Of a stretch of DNA of 64,000 nucleotides, positions 16,396 to 25,971 are shown piece after piece. The stretch lies in NCBI RefSeq assembly GCF_000829465.1, contig NZ_JXAL01000021.1, positions 1 to 64,000 on the forward strand, in the 5' to 3' direction. The notes under the pieces are model-generated. The model was not told the DNA's origin and did not search any database. It saw nothing but the letters and a program-made list of their open reading frames with translations. The first letter of the stretch is position 1. Each line of letters starts with the position of its first letter. The position numbers and the translations under genes were made by a program. Source of the stretch: Cohnella kolymensis. GTDB lineage: Bacteria; Bacillota; Bacilli; Paenibacillales; Paenibacillaceae.

Positions 16396-17497
16396 TGGTG
16401 AAGTTGCTGGATAAACCGCTGCAATCGGAGTATCTCCGCCGTCTGACCGACGACACCGGGATATTCCAGCACACCAAGTTCGGCATTCCCGACCGTTCCA
16501 AAGGGTATACAACCGACGATAACGCGCGCGCGTTAATTGCCGCAGTCATGCTGTATAAACAAAGCGGTGATCCTGCTTGGCTCGACTGTGTAAGCACCTA
16601 CTTGTCCTTTGTTCATCATGCACAAAACGGAGATGGAAGCTTTAGAAATTTTATGGATTACAACCGCAACTTCATAGAGGAAAAGGGTTCGGACGATTGT
16701 CTGGGCCGTTGCATATGGGCACTCGGTTTTACGCTGTCCGAGCCTTGTATTCCGGACAATATGCACAACGCATGCAGATATATGATCAACCAGGCTCTCC
16801 CTCATATTAAAAATCTGCGATCTCCCAGGGCTATGGCATATTCACTAGTGGGCTTATGTTTTCTTTTAGATACACCTTATTCCCTCACCTATCATTTTCC
16901 CTATCCTTATGTAGAAACCAGTGAAGCAGCAGCAAATTTCCTGCCGCAGGAAACCATTATTGGGCTGGTCGATGAAATGGCCGACATGCTTCAAGCTCAG
17001 TATAATCAATACCAAAAACCGGATTGGTATTGGTTTGAAGACAGCATCACATATGGCAACGCCATGCTTCCCTGGGCTTTATTCAAAACGGCACGGTTAA
17101 CAAGCAGGGTTGATCTGCAGGCAACGGCGAAAGCGAGCTTGATTTTCTTGCATCACAGACCTTTGCAGGTGACAGATATTTCAAACCTGTCGGCAGCAAC
17201 GGTTGGCTTGAGCACAAAGGCAAAGCGGCTTTGTATGACGAACAGCCGATCGAAGCCTGCGAAACTTTGTTGGCTTGTCATGAAGCTTATCAAATTGTTG
17301 GCGATCCTAACTATTTAAATAAAGCCATATTATGCTTTGAATGGTTTCATGGGCGAAACTCCGGCAATAAATCCTTGATCGATCCGCAAACAGGCGCTTG
17401 CTATGACGGCTTACATGCGGATGGGCTGAACCTGAATCAAGGTTCCGAAAATATCGTTTCGTACTGCATTGCGCACACGGTGATCCACCATGCATAA
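16395..17497 (+). pseudogene. Six-hairpin (alpha/alpha-barrel) glycosidase-like protein, frameshifted
   Basis: About 367 residues. The first 250 read LLDKPLQSEYLRRLTDDTG, GYTTDDNARALIAAV, FRNFMDYNRNFIEEKGSDD and LPWALFKTA, a helical repeat pattern of glycosidase-like proteins found beside glycosyltransferases. One missing G at about 17140 shifts the frame; adding it gives SLDFLASQTFAGDRYFKPVG followed by LYDEQPIEACETLLACHEAY, GRNSGNKSLIDPQTGACYDG and a normal C-terminus. No signal peptide, so it acts in the cytosol, perhaps trimming or processing the product of the GT4 enzyme. It overlaps both neighbours (TAATG and ATGCATAA), showing a tightly coupled operon. The exact activity is unknown. 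Confidence 0.75.
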
Positions 17498-18569
17498 ATT
17501 TGCGACCGTCCTGGCAGGCGGCGGCGGAACACGATTCTGGCCTTTATCCCGTCAAGAGCTGCCCAAGCAATTAATCAATATCAGCGGTAATGACATCATG
17601 CTCAACGATACGATCGGTCGTTTTGACGGGGTCATTCCATTGGAAAATACGATGGTTGTCACCAATGCCTCTCAAGCAGTGCTGATGGAAAGTATCATGC
17701 ATATCAGCGTGCCGGCAAGTAATATTCTGGTCGAACCCGTTGCCCGCAATACGGCGGCCAGCATTCTCTATGCCGCTTTGTATATAGAGAAACAATACGG
17801 GGATTCCTTGATGGTTGTGTCCCCTTCCGACCATCATATTACCGACGAATTGAAGTTCAAGAAGACTCTGAGCGACGCTTGCTCAGTTGCGGAAGAAACC
17901 GGAAAGCTCGTAACAATCGGAATCAAGCCGACATTTGCTTCTACCGGTTATGGCTACATCTCTCATAGCAAACAATCGTTCACCGCCGAACCGTGCAATG
18001 TGTATGAAGTGACCGACTTTGTGGAAAAACCGAACTTTCCGACTGCGCAAGATTACCTTTCTTCGGGGAATTATTTATGGAACAGCGGGATTTTCATTTG
18101 GAAAACGTCCGTGATTATCGAAAATTATAAACGTTTTCTGCCTAGACTCTATCATTCCATGCTCCCTCTCTGCGACGATTTAAATCCCGAGCATCACAAG
18201 AAAATCATACAGGAGATTTATCCGACATTGCCGAGCATATCGATCGATTACGGTATTTTGGAACGCAGTGATGAAGTGGCGGTGATTCCCGGCGACTTTG
18301 GCTGGAATGACATCGGCAGCTGGGATGCGCTGGGTGCTATCATACCTCAGGATGAATTCGGGAATATTGTGAAGGCAAATCATGTGGGTATTCAAACCGC
18401 AAACTCCATCATATACAGCGAAGAAAGGCTCATCTCAACCATTGGCATTGACGGCCTCATCATAGCGGATACGAAAGATGCTCTTCTCATTTGCTCGAAG
18501 GAAAAAGCACAAGATGTGAAGGATATCGTCGTTCTTCTGAAGAAAAGAGGCATGAAAGAATTTTTATAA
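17490..18569 (+). CDS. manC: Mannose-1-phosphate guanylyltransferase (GDP-mannose pyrophosphorylase)
   Basis: A 359-residue nucleotidyltransferase making GDP-mannose from GTP and mannose 1-phosphate. The pyrophosphorylase signature GGGGTRFWPLSR, the active-site lysine region FVEKPNFPTAQ, EPVARNTAASILYAAL, VVSPSDHHI and FGWNDIGSWDAL are all present. Its length matches the monofunctional form without the isomerase domain. It overlaps the glycosidase gene by eight bases. In this operon it supplies the donor for the GT4 enzyme and possibly for the divergent GT108-like protein. A GT108 phosphorylase would release mannose 1-phosphate, which this enzyme could recycle. Confidence 0.93.
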   Translation: MHKFATVLAGGGGTRFWPLSRQELPKQLINISGNDIMLNDTIGRFDGVIPLENTMVVTNASQAVLMESIMHISVPASNILVEPVARNTAASILYAALYIEKQYGDSLMVVSPSDHHITDELKFKKTLSDACSVAEETGKLVTIGIKPTFASTGYGYISHSKQSFTAEPCNVYEVTDFVEKPNFPTAQDYLSSGNYLWNSGIFIWKTSVIIENYKRFLPRLYHSMLPLCDDLNPEHHKKIIQEIYPTLPSISIDYGILERSDEVAVIPGDFGWNDIGSWDALGAIIPQDEFGNIVKANHVGIQTANSIIYSEERLISTIGIDGLIIADTKDALLICSKEKAQDVKDIVVLLKKRGMKEFL

Positions 18570-18588
18570 GGAATGAGGTGAAATTCAA

Positions 18589-18768
18589 ATGAATTCTTCG
18601 ACGACCAGAGCTGTCTGGTTGGAGGTAGATCCATCAAATAAAGAGTCGACCATTGCGGATGCGATTAACAATTGGTGTTCTTCGAATACAAGCGTTCAAA
18701 TCGAAAGCATTGCGGTTTACCAAGAACACAGCACTAAGTACAAAGCCTTGCTTATTTATACTATGTAA
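18589..18768 (+). CDS. Small protein resembling sporulation protein Cse60
   Basis: A 59-residue protein: MNSSTTRAVWLEVDPSNKES, then IADAINNWCSS and a C-terminal beta stretch ending KYKALLIYTM. The length, the early acidic loop, the central helix and the ending -ALLIY- resemble the SigE-controlled Cse60 family of spore-formers. GAGGTG lies eight bases before the ATG, and the gene is 20 bases after manC and directly before its terminator, so it is the last gene of the mannan operon. The family assignment is by overall pattern only. Confidence 0.5.
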   Translation: MNSSTTRAVWLEVDPSNKESTIADAINNWCSSNTSVQIESIAVYQEHSTKYKALLIYTM

Positions 18769-18788
18769 GCACCTTCGGGTGCTTTTTT
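18769..18788 (+). terminator. Terminator of the GT4-manC operon
   Basis: GCACC-TTCG-GGTGC followed by T6: a short stem capped by a stable UUCG tetraloop directly after the small-protein stop codon. Confidence 0.9.
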
Positions 18789-18990
18789 ACTGGTATTTGA
18801 TCTCGACAATATGTGATACAGAAATGATCAGTACCTTGCTGTCTTTTATTAATTGGAATCTTATATAGCCATCTCCTGTGTGATAATGCGAGACAATCGT
18901 TCCTTTCATCAGTCTTGATTGATTCCCGTATCGATAGGTGAGTTCGCAGTCTGTTTCTAGATTTATTATTAATTCGCTGATCCTTTTCAC
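18787..18990 (-). CDS. Small hypothetical beta-rich protein, 67 aa
   Basis: Reads MKRISELIINLETDCELTYR, then KGTIVSHYHTGDGYIRFQLI and a C-terminal SVSHIVEIKYQ. Alternating hydrophobic residues suggest a small beta-barrel. The possible GTG start at 18990 has only GGGAAG immediately before it, so the start is uncertain. It converges on the manC operon and shares its terminator region. I do not recognise the family; it may be real because no better frame occupies this stretch. Confidence 0.42.
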   Translation of the reverse strand: MKRISELIINLETDCELTYRYGNQSRLMKGTIVSHYHTGDGYIRFQLIKDSKVLIISVSHIVEIKYQ

Positions 18991-19078
18991 CTTCCCGTTC
19001 TATAAGGTGGCCAAACAAAACATTATATGCGCGTTAAAATAAATACATTCGTAAAAACGTTTCTTCCCCTCTGCTGAA

Positions 19079-20421
19079 TTAATGAATCATTGTGATAATT
19101 AATGAACCAACAACTGCCACAATTAAGAGATGAACACCATTGGCCCGTAAGCCTGCCTCAAAACCCGAAATGCCAGAAAGCCGGCTTACCAGCAAATTTA
19201 ACGGATTCATGGGGCTCAATACCGACGAAATAGACCAGGCGAGCAGAAGCAACATCGCAAGAACAGTGTTGGAAGTATCCAATTCCTGGGCATTCATTTG
19301 TGTTGCGAGTGCCGTCACTATAACCAATGGAGGAATTCCTGCGAATGTTACAGATACAACAAGGGCAACGACCACAATAGCGAAAAGAAAAAATGAGTAG
19401 GTTTCTAAGTTGTTTAGAACTGACTTGATCCCGTTTCCGATGCTTGTGTCCTGTATTGAATTGCCTAAAAGTCCTGCGCTTATAATTAGAACGATTTCAT
19501 TGTTGAATATGGGTACAGAATGATCCCGATAATTGGCTAAATGCGGGATCATATGATGCCAACCTTTATTAAAGATTGCCCAAAATAAAGGAAACAAAAT
19601 GGAAACGAGACTCACAATCACAAGCATAGACCAGTGCGTGAGGGCTTCCACCACAAAGGTTGAACACATAACACCTATGATTATCAGACCTAAACCGATA
19701 AGCTTTTTTTGATGTGTGCGTAATGGTTCTTCTGTACACAAGTGCTCCGAGGAACAAAGTACACTTAATGATTGATGGCGCAGCAAGCTGCAAAAAGCAC
19801 ATTCCCTATTAACAAAAAAAGAAGACCTATTCCAAAACCATATGCCAGGTATTCAGTCACCGGGACTTTTAAGTAGTAAAGAACGACGGCAACGGCTGCA
19901 GAATATGGTGACCACAGCATGGTGGTGGAGAATCCCAGCAAATAACTTTTGGCCAGCATGGCCGGAGGCAGTTTAAGGTCTTTTAGTAACTCATCAACAA
20001 TACGTATTGAACCGATATTCAAAATCGGACTCAATACAAACAACACGCTCGTTATTCCCGCAAAAAGCTTTTGAGGATGATGTTTCAGACGTTGAAGCAA
20101 AGAATTTAGCCCGTCCAAAAAACCCCCAAGCTTTAGGGGAATAGAAAGGAGCGGTACTAAAATCACGAGAGAGAGTAACGGCAGATTCATCCGAATGCCT
20201 TGGTTAATACCTTCGATTCCCGTGCCTTTTTCCAACTCAAGAATAAATCCTAATATAAGCATGCCGCAGCCGAGCCATCGTGGAACAGAATTGGCTTTCG
20301 TTGCACTTGCAATAAAAGCGATTAGCGTTACTACAATGAGCAGATTTTCTACCATATGAATTTGAATAAAATATTGTAAAAGAAAAATTCCGCACATTGC
20401 CAAAACCAAATAACTACGCAT
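19079..20421 (-). pseudogene. Multi-pass membrane permease, ion-transporter-like, frameshifted
   Basis: About 447 residues in two frames, with some ten to twelve hydrophobic segments. The N-terminal half ends in YGFGIGLLFLLIGNVLFAA; the C-terminal half starts LLRHQSLSVL and continues through KLIGLGLIIIGVM and NEIVLIISAGLLGNS to AWSISSVLSPMNPLNLLVSR. One missing base near 19785-19795 separates them. The internal symmetry, with paired SPILNIGS and SPMNPLN motifs at similar positions in each half, is typical of inverted-repeat carriers such as the ion-transporter superfamily. I cannot name the substrate. It follows the dehydrogenase gene and is the last gene of the IclR-flanked run. Confidence 0.6.
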
Positions 20422-20460
20422 CGGATGATCCTCCTCTCTGTGGGGGCATTATAAATAACA

Positions 20461-20483
20461 GCCAGGCATCGCCTGGCCGTCCA
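20461..20483 (-). terminator. Weak terminator-like hairpin after the dehydrogenase gene
   Basis: GCCAGGC-ATC-GCCTGGC forms a 7-bp GC-rich stem; on the minus strand it is followed by TGTTATTTATAA. It would lower expression of the permease gene relative to the ABC-transporter genes. Confidence 0.5.
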
Positions 20484-20498
20484 TACATACTTAAGATA

Positions 20499-21593
20499 TT
20501 AATTCCACGGCGATACTGTTACAAGAAGGGGAGATGGCGCACCTTGTCCGCCTGCGGTTTTCAACGCTTGGTCTGTTTCAAGCAAATTATAGTTATGTGA
20601 ATTCATTATTTTTAACGGGAACTTACCGGCAGCTATGCATTCAACTGCCATTTCCACGGATTTGTAACTGTGACCACGTACACCCTGCAACCGAAGCGTC
20701 TTAGATATGACCATATCAATGTCAAATTGATCAGTCTTCTGATACTTGTAATCACTGAAGATAACTATTGCTCCTGTCGCCGCAACAGCCATGCATGAAA
20801 GGATTAGTTCGCCGCCTCCGGAACTGGTGTCAATTACGACATCCGCCATTTTACCCCCGGTAATTTCATTTACCCGTGTCACAAGGTTTTCCGTTTCAAT
20901 ATTGATTGTATAATCCGCGCCCAATTGTTTGGCCAATTCCAACCGTTTAGCGCTGCTGCTTAGCCCAGTTACAATAACAGTATCCGCCCCAGCCGCTTTA
21001 GCCGCCAGCGAACATGCAAGTCCCTGCTGGCCCGGGCCTTGGATAACAACTGTTTTTCCAGGACCGACGCCACCCTGAATGCACATCCATTCAAAACCGT
21101 TTGCCAAGGGCAGCGTCAATGCTGCTTCTACAGCAGGAACGTGATCGGGCATCCGGTGGAGTACCGTATTTGGGTGAAGATACATATGTTGACTAAACCC
21201 GCCCCATAGAGAAGGTTCGACCGAAATAGGAGTTACTCCATAACGAAGTCCGCCGATACGGGGATCGGTCAACGCACATAATCGGAATTCCCCCATCCGA
21301 CACAGGTGACAGTGACCGCAAGGAATATACTCTTCCAATGCTACGCGATCCCCTTCTTGAACACCCCATCGTGCGGAAGCGACCTCTCCGATCTTTTCAA
21401 TAAATCCAACAACATGATGACCCAGTACTCGCTGAACCGGCGATTTATTATAGTAGGTGACATCAGTTCCGCAAACGCCCACAATTTCTACCCGCAATAG
21501 GGCACTATCAAGGGTGATATTGGGAAACGGAAATTCCCGAATCTCAATTCTTCCCGGTTCTTTTGCCACTGCGCTCAATACACCAGTTGTCAT
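20499..21593 (-). CDS. Zinc-dependent medium-chain alcohol/polyol dehydrogenase
   Basis: A 364-residue MDR-family oxidoreductase. Catalytic-zinc ligands are in GVCGTD (Cys) and LGHHVVG (His), followed by the acidic EGDRVALEE; the structural zinc site is CGHCHLCRMGEFRLC with four cysteines. The Rossmann domain has VVIQGPGQQGLACSLAAKAAG, where Q replaces the usual second or third Gly. It resembles the threonine/sorbitol dehydrogenase branch, so a secondary alcohol is the likely substrate. It lies 73 bases downstream of the ABC importer genes and probably processes their cargo. Confidence 0.85.
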   Translation of the reverse strand: MTTGVLSAVAKEPGRIEIREFPFPNITLDSALLRVEIVGVCGTDVTYYNKSPVQRVLGHHVVGFIEKIGEVASARWGVQEGDRVALEEYIPCGHCHLCRMGEFRLCALTDPRIGGLRYGVTPISVEPSLWGGFSQHMYLHPNTVLHRMPDHVPAVEAALTLPLANGFEWMCIQGGVGPGKTVVIQGPGQQGLACSLAAKAAGADTVIVTGLSSSAKRLELAKQLGADYTINIETENLVTRVNEITGGKMADVVIDTSSGGGELILSCMAVAATGAIVIFSDYKYQKTDQFDIDMVISKTLRLQGVRGHSYKSVEMAVECIAAGKFPLKIMNSHNYNLLETDQALKTAGGQGAPSPLLVTVSPWN

Positions 21594-21666
21594 AGATCAT
21601 CCACTCCATCAACTGAACTAGTTAAAGTACCCGAGATCAGATCAACAAGGTGCAACATCAGCGACA

Positions 21667-22464
21667 TCACTCATGTGCTCCCCCAACCAACCGTCCTACG
21701 CCGTGAAGCTTTTCCAAAATGAGAATTAACAAGACCGAAATAATGATGACAACACTTGAAACGGAAGCAACTATGGGACTGTATGCATCCTGCATATTTG
21801 AAAAAATTTCCAAAGGAAGTGTTCTCATACCTGACGAGACCATGAAAAGAGAGACGGTTACATTGTCAAAAGAAATCAAAAATGAGAACAACGCGCCGGA
21901 CAGGATTGCAGGACGAATTAATGGCAATGTAATTCTCCAAAAAACTTTTAGTGGGTTTGCACCCAGAATCATCGCGGCCCTCTCCAGCGTATAATCAAAA
22001 CCGCTTAATCCCGTAAGCACAAAACGGATTACATAGGGAACACAAATGATGATATGGGCAATCAATAAGCCCGTTTGGGTACCTGCTAACATTAATGGTG
22101 TAAAATATATAAGCAAAGCGACACCCAGCACCAGCTGCGGGACTGTCAACGGGGCGGTCAACACCGAAACGAGAAAACTTTTTCCGGGAATCTCGTATTT
22201 GGCGATTGCAATGGCACCCAGCGTTCCAAACAAGACGCCAAAGAAAGATGCGAGTAAAGCAAATTTCACACTATTGAAAAATGCCTCAATAAACTCGGGT
22301 CTATCTAAAAGCTTGGTATACCATTGAAAAGACAATCCCTCAGGAGGAAAGCTGGGATAACTCGCACTTGTAAAAGACGCTGGAATCGTGACCAGCATGG
22401 GAATGAGGATATAGAGCAAGCTTAAGCCCGTCACCAGCAATCGTATGTTCCTGCCTATTCTCAT
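21667..22464 (-). CDS. ABC transporter permease (PotC-like)
   Basis: A 265-residue inner-membrane permease with six predicted helices. The ABC-ATPase docking loop (EAA motif) is visible as ERAAMILGANPLKVFWRITLPLIRPA-like sequence, of which AAMILGANPLKVFWRITLPL is the core. Sequence style matches the spermidine/putrescine and ferric-iron (POPT/FeT) importers. AAGGAGGTG lies about nine bases before the ATG, and the gene is one base from the preceding permease gene. It forms the translocation pore with that partner. Confidence 0.87.
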   Translation of the reverse strand: MRIGRNIRLLVTGLSLLYILIPMLVTIPASFTSASYPSFPPEGLSFQWYTKLLDRPEFIEAFFNSVKFALLASFFGVLFGTLGAIAIAKYEIPGKSFLVSVLTAPLTVPQLVLGVALLIYFTPLMLAGTQTGLLIAHIIICVPYVIRFVLTGLSGFDYTLERAAMILGANPLKVFWRITLPLIRPAILSGALFSFLISFDNVTVSLFMVSSGMRTLPLEIFSNMQDAYSPIVASVSSVVIIISVLLILILEKLHGVGRLVGGAHE

Positions 22465-22465
22465 A

Positions 22466-23407
22466 TTAACGGAACACCTCCTTGAACCGGCTTCTTTCCA
22501 TGCTCCTTGTAAAGACTGTCACTAAGAACAATGTCACACCAAGCAATACATAAGACATCGCCGATCCATACGTCCACTGCATCAAATTAATCATTTGATC
22601 GTAAGCAACTACAGGAAGCACCGGTACATTGGCTCCTCCCATAAGCGCAGGTGTTACATAAGAGCTCATGGATAAACTAAAAACAAGTACGCTCCCGGAA
22701 ACAACACCGGGAAGACTTAGGGGCAGTGTGATGGAAAAGAAAGAACGCAGCGGACTTGCTCCAAGAATGGCGCTTGCTTTCTCTAATGACGGATCAATAT
22801 TATACAAACTAGTCGCGATAGCGAGAATCATAAACGGGAGAAAAGAATTCGAAAGTCCGATCACCACTCCCGTTTCCGAAAAGAGCAGCCTCAACGAAGA
22901 GCTGTCAATACCCAATGAACCGATAGTTCGGTGAATCATCCCGTTCGGCAACAGCAGCAAAAACCATCCGAAATTTCTGACGACAATACTGATCAGCAGC
23001 GGAGACGCCACCAGAAGCGCTATATATCCCCGCACCCGAGGCGTACACTTTGACATCGTCAACGCAACGGGATAAGCAAGCAATAACGATACGATGACAC
23101 AGTATAAACTGATTTTTATAGTCAGCCATAACGAGCTTAAGTAATATGAATCCGTAAAAAACCGGGTATAGTTCATCAAGCTATACGAAGCGTTTGATGT
23201 ATCCAGACCATCGGTCTGGATAAAGCTCAAATAAAGAATATAAAGCATCGGCACAATGAAGAATCCGATAATAAGCAGCAAAAGAGGCAGCAATAATAAT
23301 AGTGCGGGAATATACTTATTGTACCTTCGATATTTCTTTTGTGATGTTATATGCGGCTCCATAGAACGGTTCACTTCAGGGCTGCCATTACGTCTGACGG
23401 CTTCCAT
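22466..23407 (-). CDS. ABC transporter permease (PotB-like)
   Basis: A 313-residue permease with a cytosolic N-terminus (QKKYRRYNKY) and six helices. The docking loop reads EKASAILGASPLRSFFSITL. The first helix (LLLLPLLLLIIGFFIVPMLY) and the FIQTDG loop are typical of the PotB group. The ATG at 23407 has GAGGTG eight bases upstream and lies within the end of the ATPase gene, a 37-base overlap that suggests coupled translation. Partner of the PotC-like permease. Confidence 0.87.
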   Translation of the reverse strand: MEAVRRNGSPEVNRSMEPHITSQKKYRRYNKYIPALLLLLPLLLLIIGFFIVPMLYILYLSFIQTDGLDTSNASYSLMNYTRFFTDSYYLSSLWLTIKISLYCVIVSLLLAYPVALTMSKCTPRVRGYIALLVASPLLISIVVRNFGWFLLLLPNGMIHRTIGSLGIDSSSLRLLFSETGVVIGLSNSFLPFMILAIATSLYNIDPSLEKASAILGASPLRSFFSITLPLSLPGVVSGSVLVFSLSMSSYVTPALMGGANVPVLPVVAYDQMINLMQWTYGSAMSYVLLGVTLFLVTVFTRSMERSRFKEVFR

Positions 23408-24471
23408 CCGAGCGTCACCTCACTTCCAATCTTCCAGTGCGGTTTGATCACGGGATGAATGGCATGCATGAATTCCCCTAACAATGAAACCTCAATCTCC
23501 CAAGTCGATCCAAAATAATTCATTTGAGTGATCCTTGCGGTATGATGATTAAAATAAGGTTCCGTGCTCGAGCCAGGGTCAATAGTCACCTTTTCCGGCC
23601 TAATGTAAAGCTTAATCGGATCGCCCGCGGCACAAGATTTATCTGCGCCCATAATATTGTCTGGGTCAACAAACAATTGCTCGCCGTCCTCAAGTACAAC
23701 AGTTATCATATGGCTGCTTACAGTTTGTATCCGCCCGCTTAATTGATTTGATTTGCCAATGAAATTAAATACAAATTCCGATTGGGGATTAGCATAAATT
23801 TCAGTTGGCGTACCGATCTGTTCGATTTGCCCTTGATTCATGACAACAATGCGGTCCGACATCGACAGAGCTTCTTCCTGATCGTGTGTTACAAAAATAG
23901 TAGTTACGCCAACCTCTTTTTGCATACGCTTAATTTCGGCCCGTAATTCGTGACGCAGCTTGGCGTCCAAATTGCTCAACGGCTCGTCGAGCAGGAGTAA
24001 TTTCGGTTGCACAACAAGTGCCCGGGCGATTGCCACACGTTGGCGTTGTCCGCCTGACAGCTCACGAGGGTAACGTCCTTCAAGCCCTGTCATTCTCACC
24101 AATTCCAGTGCCTGCCCAATGCGTCGGTTTTTCTCTTCTTTTGCTATTTTGCGTATAGATAGTCCGAAACTAAGATTCTCGTATACTGTCATATGCGGAA
24201 ACAACGAATAAGTCTGAAAAACCATGCCCAAGTCGCGTTTATAAGCAGGAACATCATTGACTCTTTTTCCTTTGATTAACACTTCGCCTTGTTCGACCTC
24301 AAGGAAACCTGCGATCAGATTTAAGGTGGTTGTCTTGCCGCATCCGGAGGGACCAAGCAAGGTGAGTAACTCACCTTGCTTGACTTCAAGATTTATGCCG
24401 TTAAGGATGATGTTGGAACCATATTTTTTGAAAGCTCCGCGGATTTCGACATCATTCACTAGTGCCTGCAT
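23371..24471 (-). CDS. ABC transporter ATP-binding protein (PotA-like)
   Basis: A 366-residue ATPase. Walker A is [10 protein letters not shown], the Q-loop lies in MVFQTYSLFPHM, the signature is LSGGQRQRVAIARAL, Walker B is LLLLDEPLSNLD, and the switch histidine is in FVTHDQEEA. Residues from about 240 onward form the TOBE regulatory domain (SNQLSGRIQTV, LYIRPEKVTI), as in polyamine and ferric-iron importers. It energises the two permeases encoded next. The 16-base gap after the binding-protein gene shows a single operon. Confidence 0.92.
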   Translation of the reverse strand: MQALVNDVEIRGAFKKYGSNIILNGINLEVKQGELLTLLGPSGCGKTTTLNLIAGFLEVEQGEVLIKGKRVNDVPAYKRDLGMVFQTYSLFPHMTVYENLSFGLSIRKIAKEEKNRRIGQALELVRMTGLEGRYPRELSGGQRQRVAIARALVVQPKLLLLDEPLSNLDAKLRHELRAEIKRMQKEVGVTTIFVTHDQEEALSMSDRIVVMNQGQIEQIGTPTEIYANPQSEFVFNFIGKSNQLSGRIQTVSSHMITVVLEDGEQLFVDPDNIMGADKSCAAGDPIKLYIRPEKVTIDPGSSTEPYFNHHTARITQMNYFGSTWEIEVSLLGEFMHAIHPVIKPHWKIGSEVTLGWKPSDVMAALK

Positions 24472-24487
24472 TTATACTGCTCCCCTG

Positions 24488-25591
24488 CTATTTTTTAACT
24501 TTTTTACCCAGTTCAGGCGTAACCTCTTTTGCATATCTCTCTGTCCATGCTGCTCGGATTTCACCAAGCTTGACCACATCCGGCGAGAACACGGGATCGG
24601 TATCTTTCAGACCGATTGACGCTTCATATTTCGGAGCCACTTTCATACCTTTCAAAACCGGATAGAAAGCCTCCTCAGCAAATAGTTTCTGTGATTCTTC
24701 CGTAATGAGGAAGTTCAAGAAATCTTGCGCTGCCTTTTTATTAGGAGCGTTTTTGACGATCGTAAAATTCGCTGCTTGCAGAGGTACTCCCTCTTTGGGA
24801 AGAGCCATTTTGAGAGGTACTCCGGATTCAATCAATTCGGCAATCGAATAACTCGTCAGTACTGTGATATCTGCCGCACCTTGTTGCATTGCAGGGATCA
24901 TCTGGGTTGAGTTTTTATAAAATGTATCAGAGTAACCTGCAAGTTCCTTGGCTTTCTCTAAACCTGGCTCCAAATTATCAAGGCTTCCGCCGTTGGCCTT
25001 TGCCAAACTGTAAAAGGTTGCGAATCCAAAGTCACTGGTAATATCGGCGTAAGCGGTTTTTCCTTTGTATTCGGCACGAACCAAATCATTCCACGAATTA
25101 ACGGGTCCGATCCCGTTTTTTTCAAATGTCTCAGTATTGTAAGCCGGAGCGTATACATATCCGAATACCGGCAATCCGACTTTGTCAACGGCGACAAAAC
25201 GCGGGTCGACCTTAGATAAGTTCGGAATACTCTTCTCATCCAATGGCTCCGTCAAGCCTTTGGTGTATGCCCGTTGTACATCCAGCGGCGCATACATCGC
25301 TATATCAATTTGCGGAGCATTCTTTTGCAGTTCCACTTTAGATAGATTTTCCGAGGACAACCCTGCAATATAATTGACCTTAATCCCGTACTTTTCCTTA
25401 AACTTCGGGGCTATGACGTCTCGTATCGCTCTCTCGACTTTTCCACCGTTTGAGGCAATCGTTATTTCCGTACTTACCTTCTCTGATTCATTGGTTTGCG
25501 CAGCTTCGTCAGACGCTTTCGGATTTGGAACGCCGCACGCGGCGACCGACACCATTCCTAATACAAGCCCGATCGTTAGCAATCGTTTCAT
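24488..25591 (-). CDS. Extracellular solute-binding lipoprotein (PotD/ferric-iron-type, family 1)
   Basis: A 367-residue receptor for the ABC importer. The signal peptide ends with the lipobox VAAC (Cys about 19), followed by a polar linker. The mature part starts EITIASNGGKVERAIRD, a typical start for this fold, with NSWNDLVRAEYKGKTAYAD and KAAQDFLNFLITEESQKLFAEEAF later. The last motif is common in putrescine and Fe(III) receptors; the iron-binding tyrosine pair is not clear, so an organic cation or acid is more likely. First gene of the minus-strand operon, with a putative IclR operator about 210 bases upstream. Confidence 0.88.
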   Translation of the reverse strand: MKRLLTIGLVLGMVSVAACGVPNPKASDEAAQTNESEKVSTEITIASNGGKVERAIRDVIAPKFKEKYGIKVNYIAGLSSENLSKVELQKNAPQIDIAMYAPLDVQRAYTKGLTEPLDEKSIPNLSKVDPRFVAVDKVGLPVFGYVYAPAYNTETFEKNGIGPVNSWNDLVRAEYKGKTAYADITSDFGFATFYSLAKANGGSLDNLEPGLEKAKELAGYSDTFYKNSTQMIPAMQQGAADITVLTSYSIAELIESGVPLKMALPKEGVPLQAANFTIVKNAPNKKAAQDFLNFLITEESQKLFAEEAFYPVLKGMKVAPKYEASIGLKDTDPVFSPDVVKLGEIRAAWTERYAKEVTPELGKKVKK

Positions 25592-25787
25592 ATTTGTTTC
25601 CTCCCGGTATAGTTCGTGCTATTAGCCAAACTGAAATGATCAATAAGGAAAGCGTTTTCAATGATAGAAACTTGGTAGGGCTCGAATCATTTTTTAAGCG
25701 TTTATCTTAGGCTATAAGATGCCGCAAACCCTCCTTATGTTAATTAGTGGTGTTAACTGTTATAATTCTAGCACTGCAATAGCATAG

Positions 25788-25818
25788 CGGAACAATAGTC
25801 GTCCCGAAATACGGAACA
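25788..25818. promoter_or_regulatory. Putative IclR operator 1, upstream of the ABC importer operon
   Basis: On the minus strand GTTCCG-TATTT-CGGGAC (25818-25802) is an imperfect palindrome, with a further GTTCCGC half-site at 25794-25788. It matches the palindrome at 26813-26829 in 15 of 17 bases. The 25592-25971 gap otherwise shows no gene; the palindrome sits in the plausible promoter region of the importer operon. Confidence 0.6.
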
Positions 25819-25971
25819 AGTGTATTTATTAGTCATTTGCAGCATCACAAAAAAGACCACCAAGCGATTGCACATTTGTAACCGTCCGGTCGAATTGAGA
25901 ATTCAACCTATAACGACGAGTTTACTTGTGCACGCTGTTGAGCGGTCCGTGGAAGATGATTTGTCACCGGA

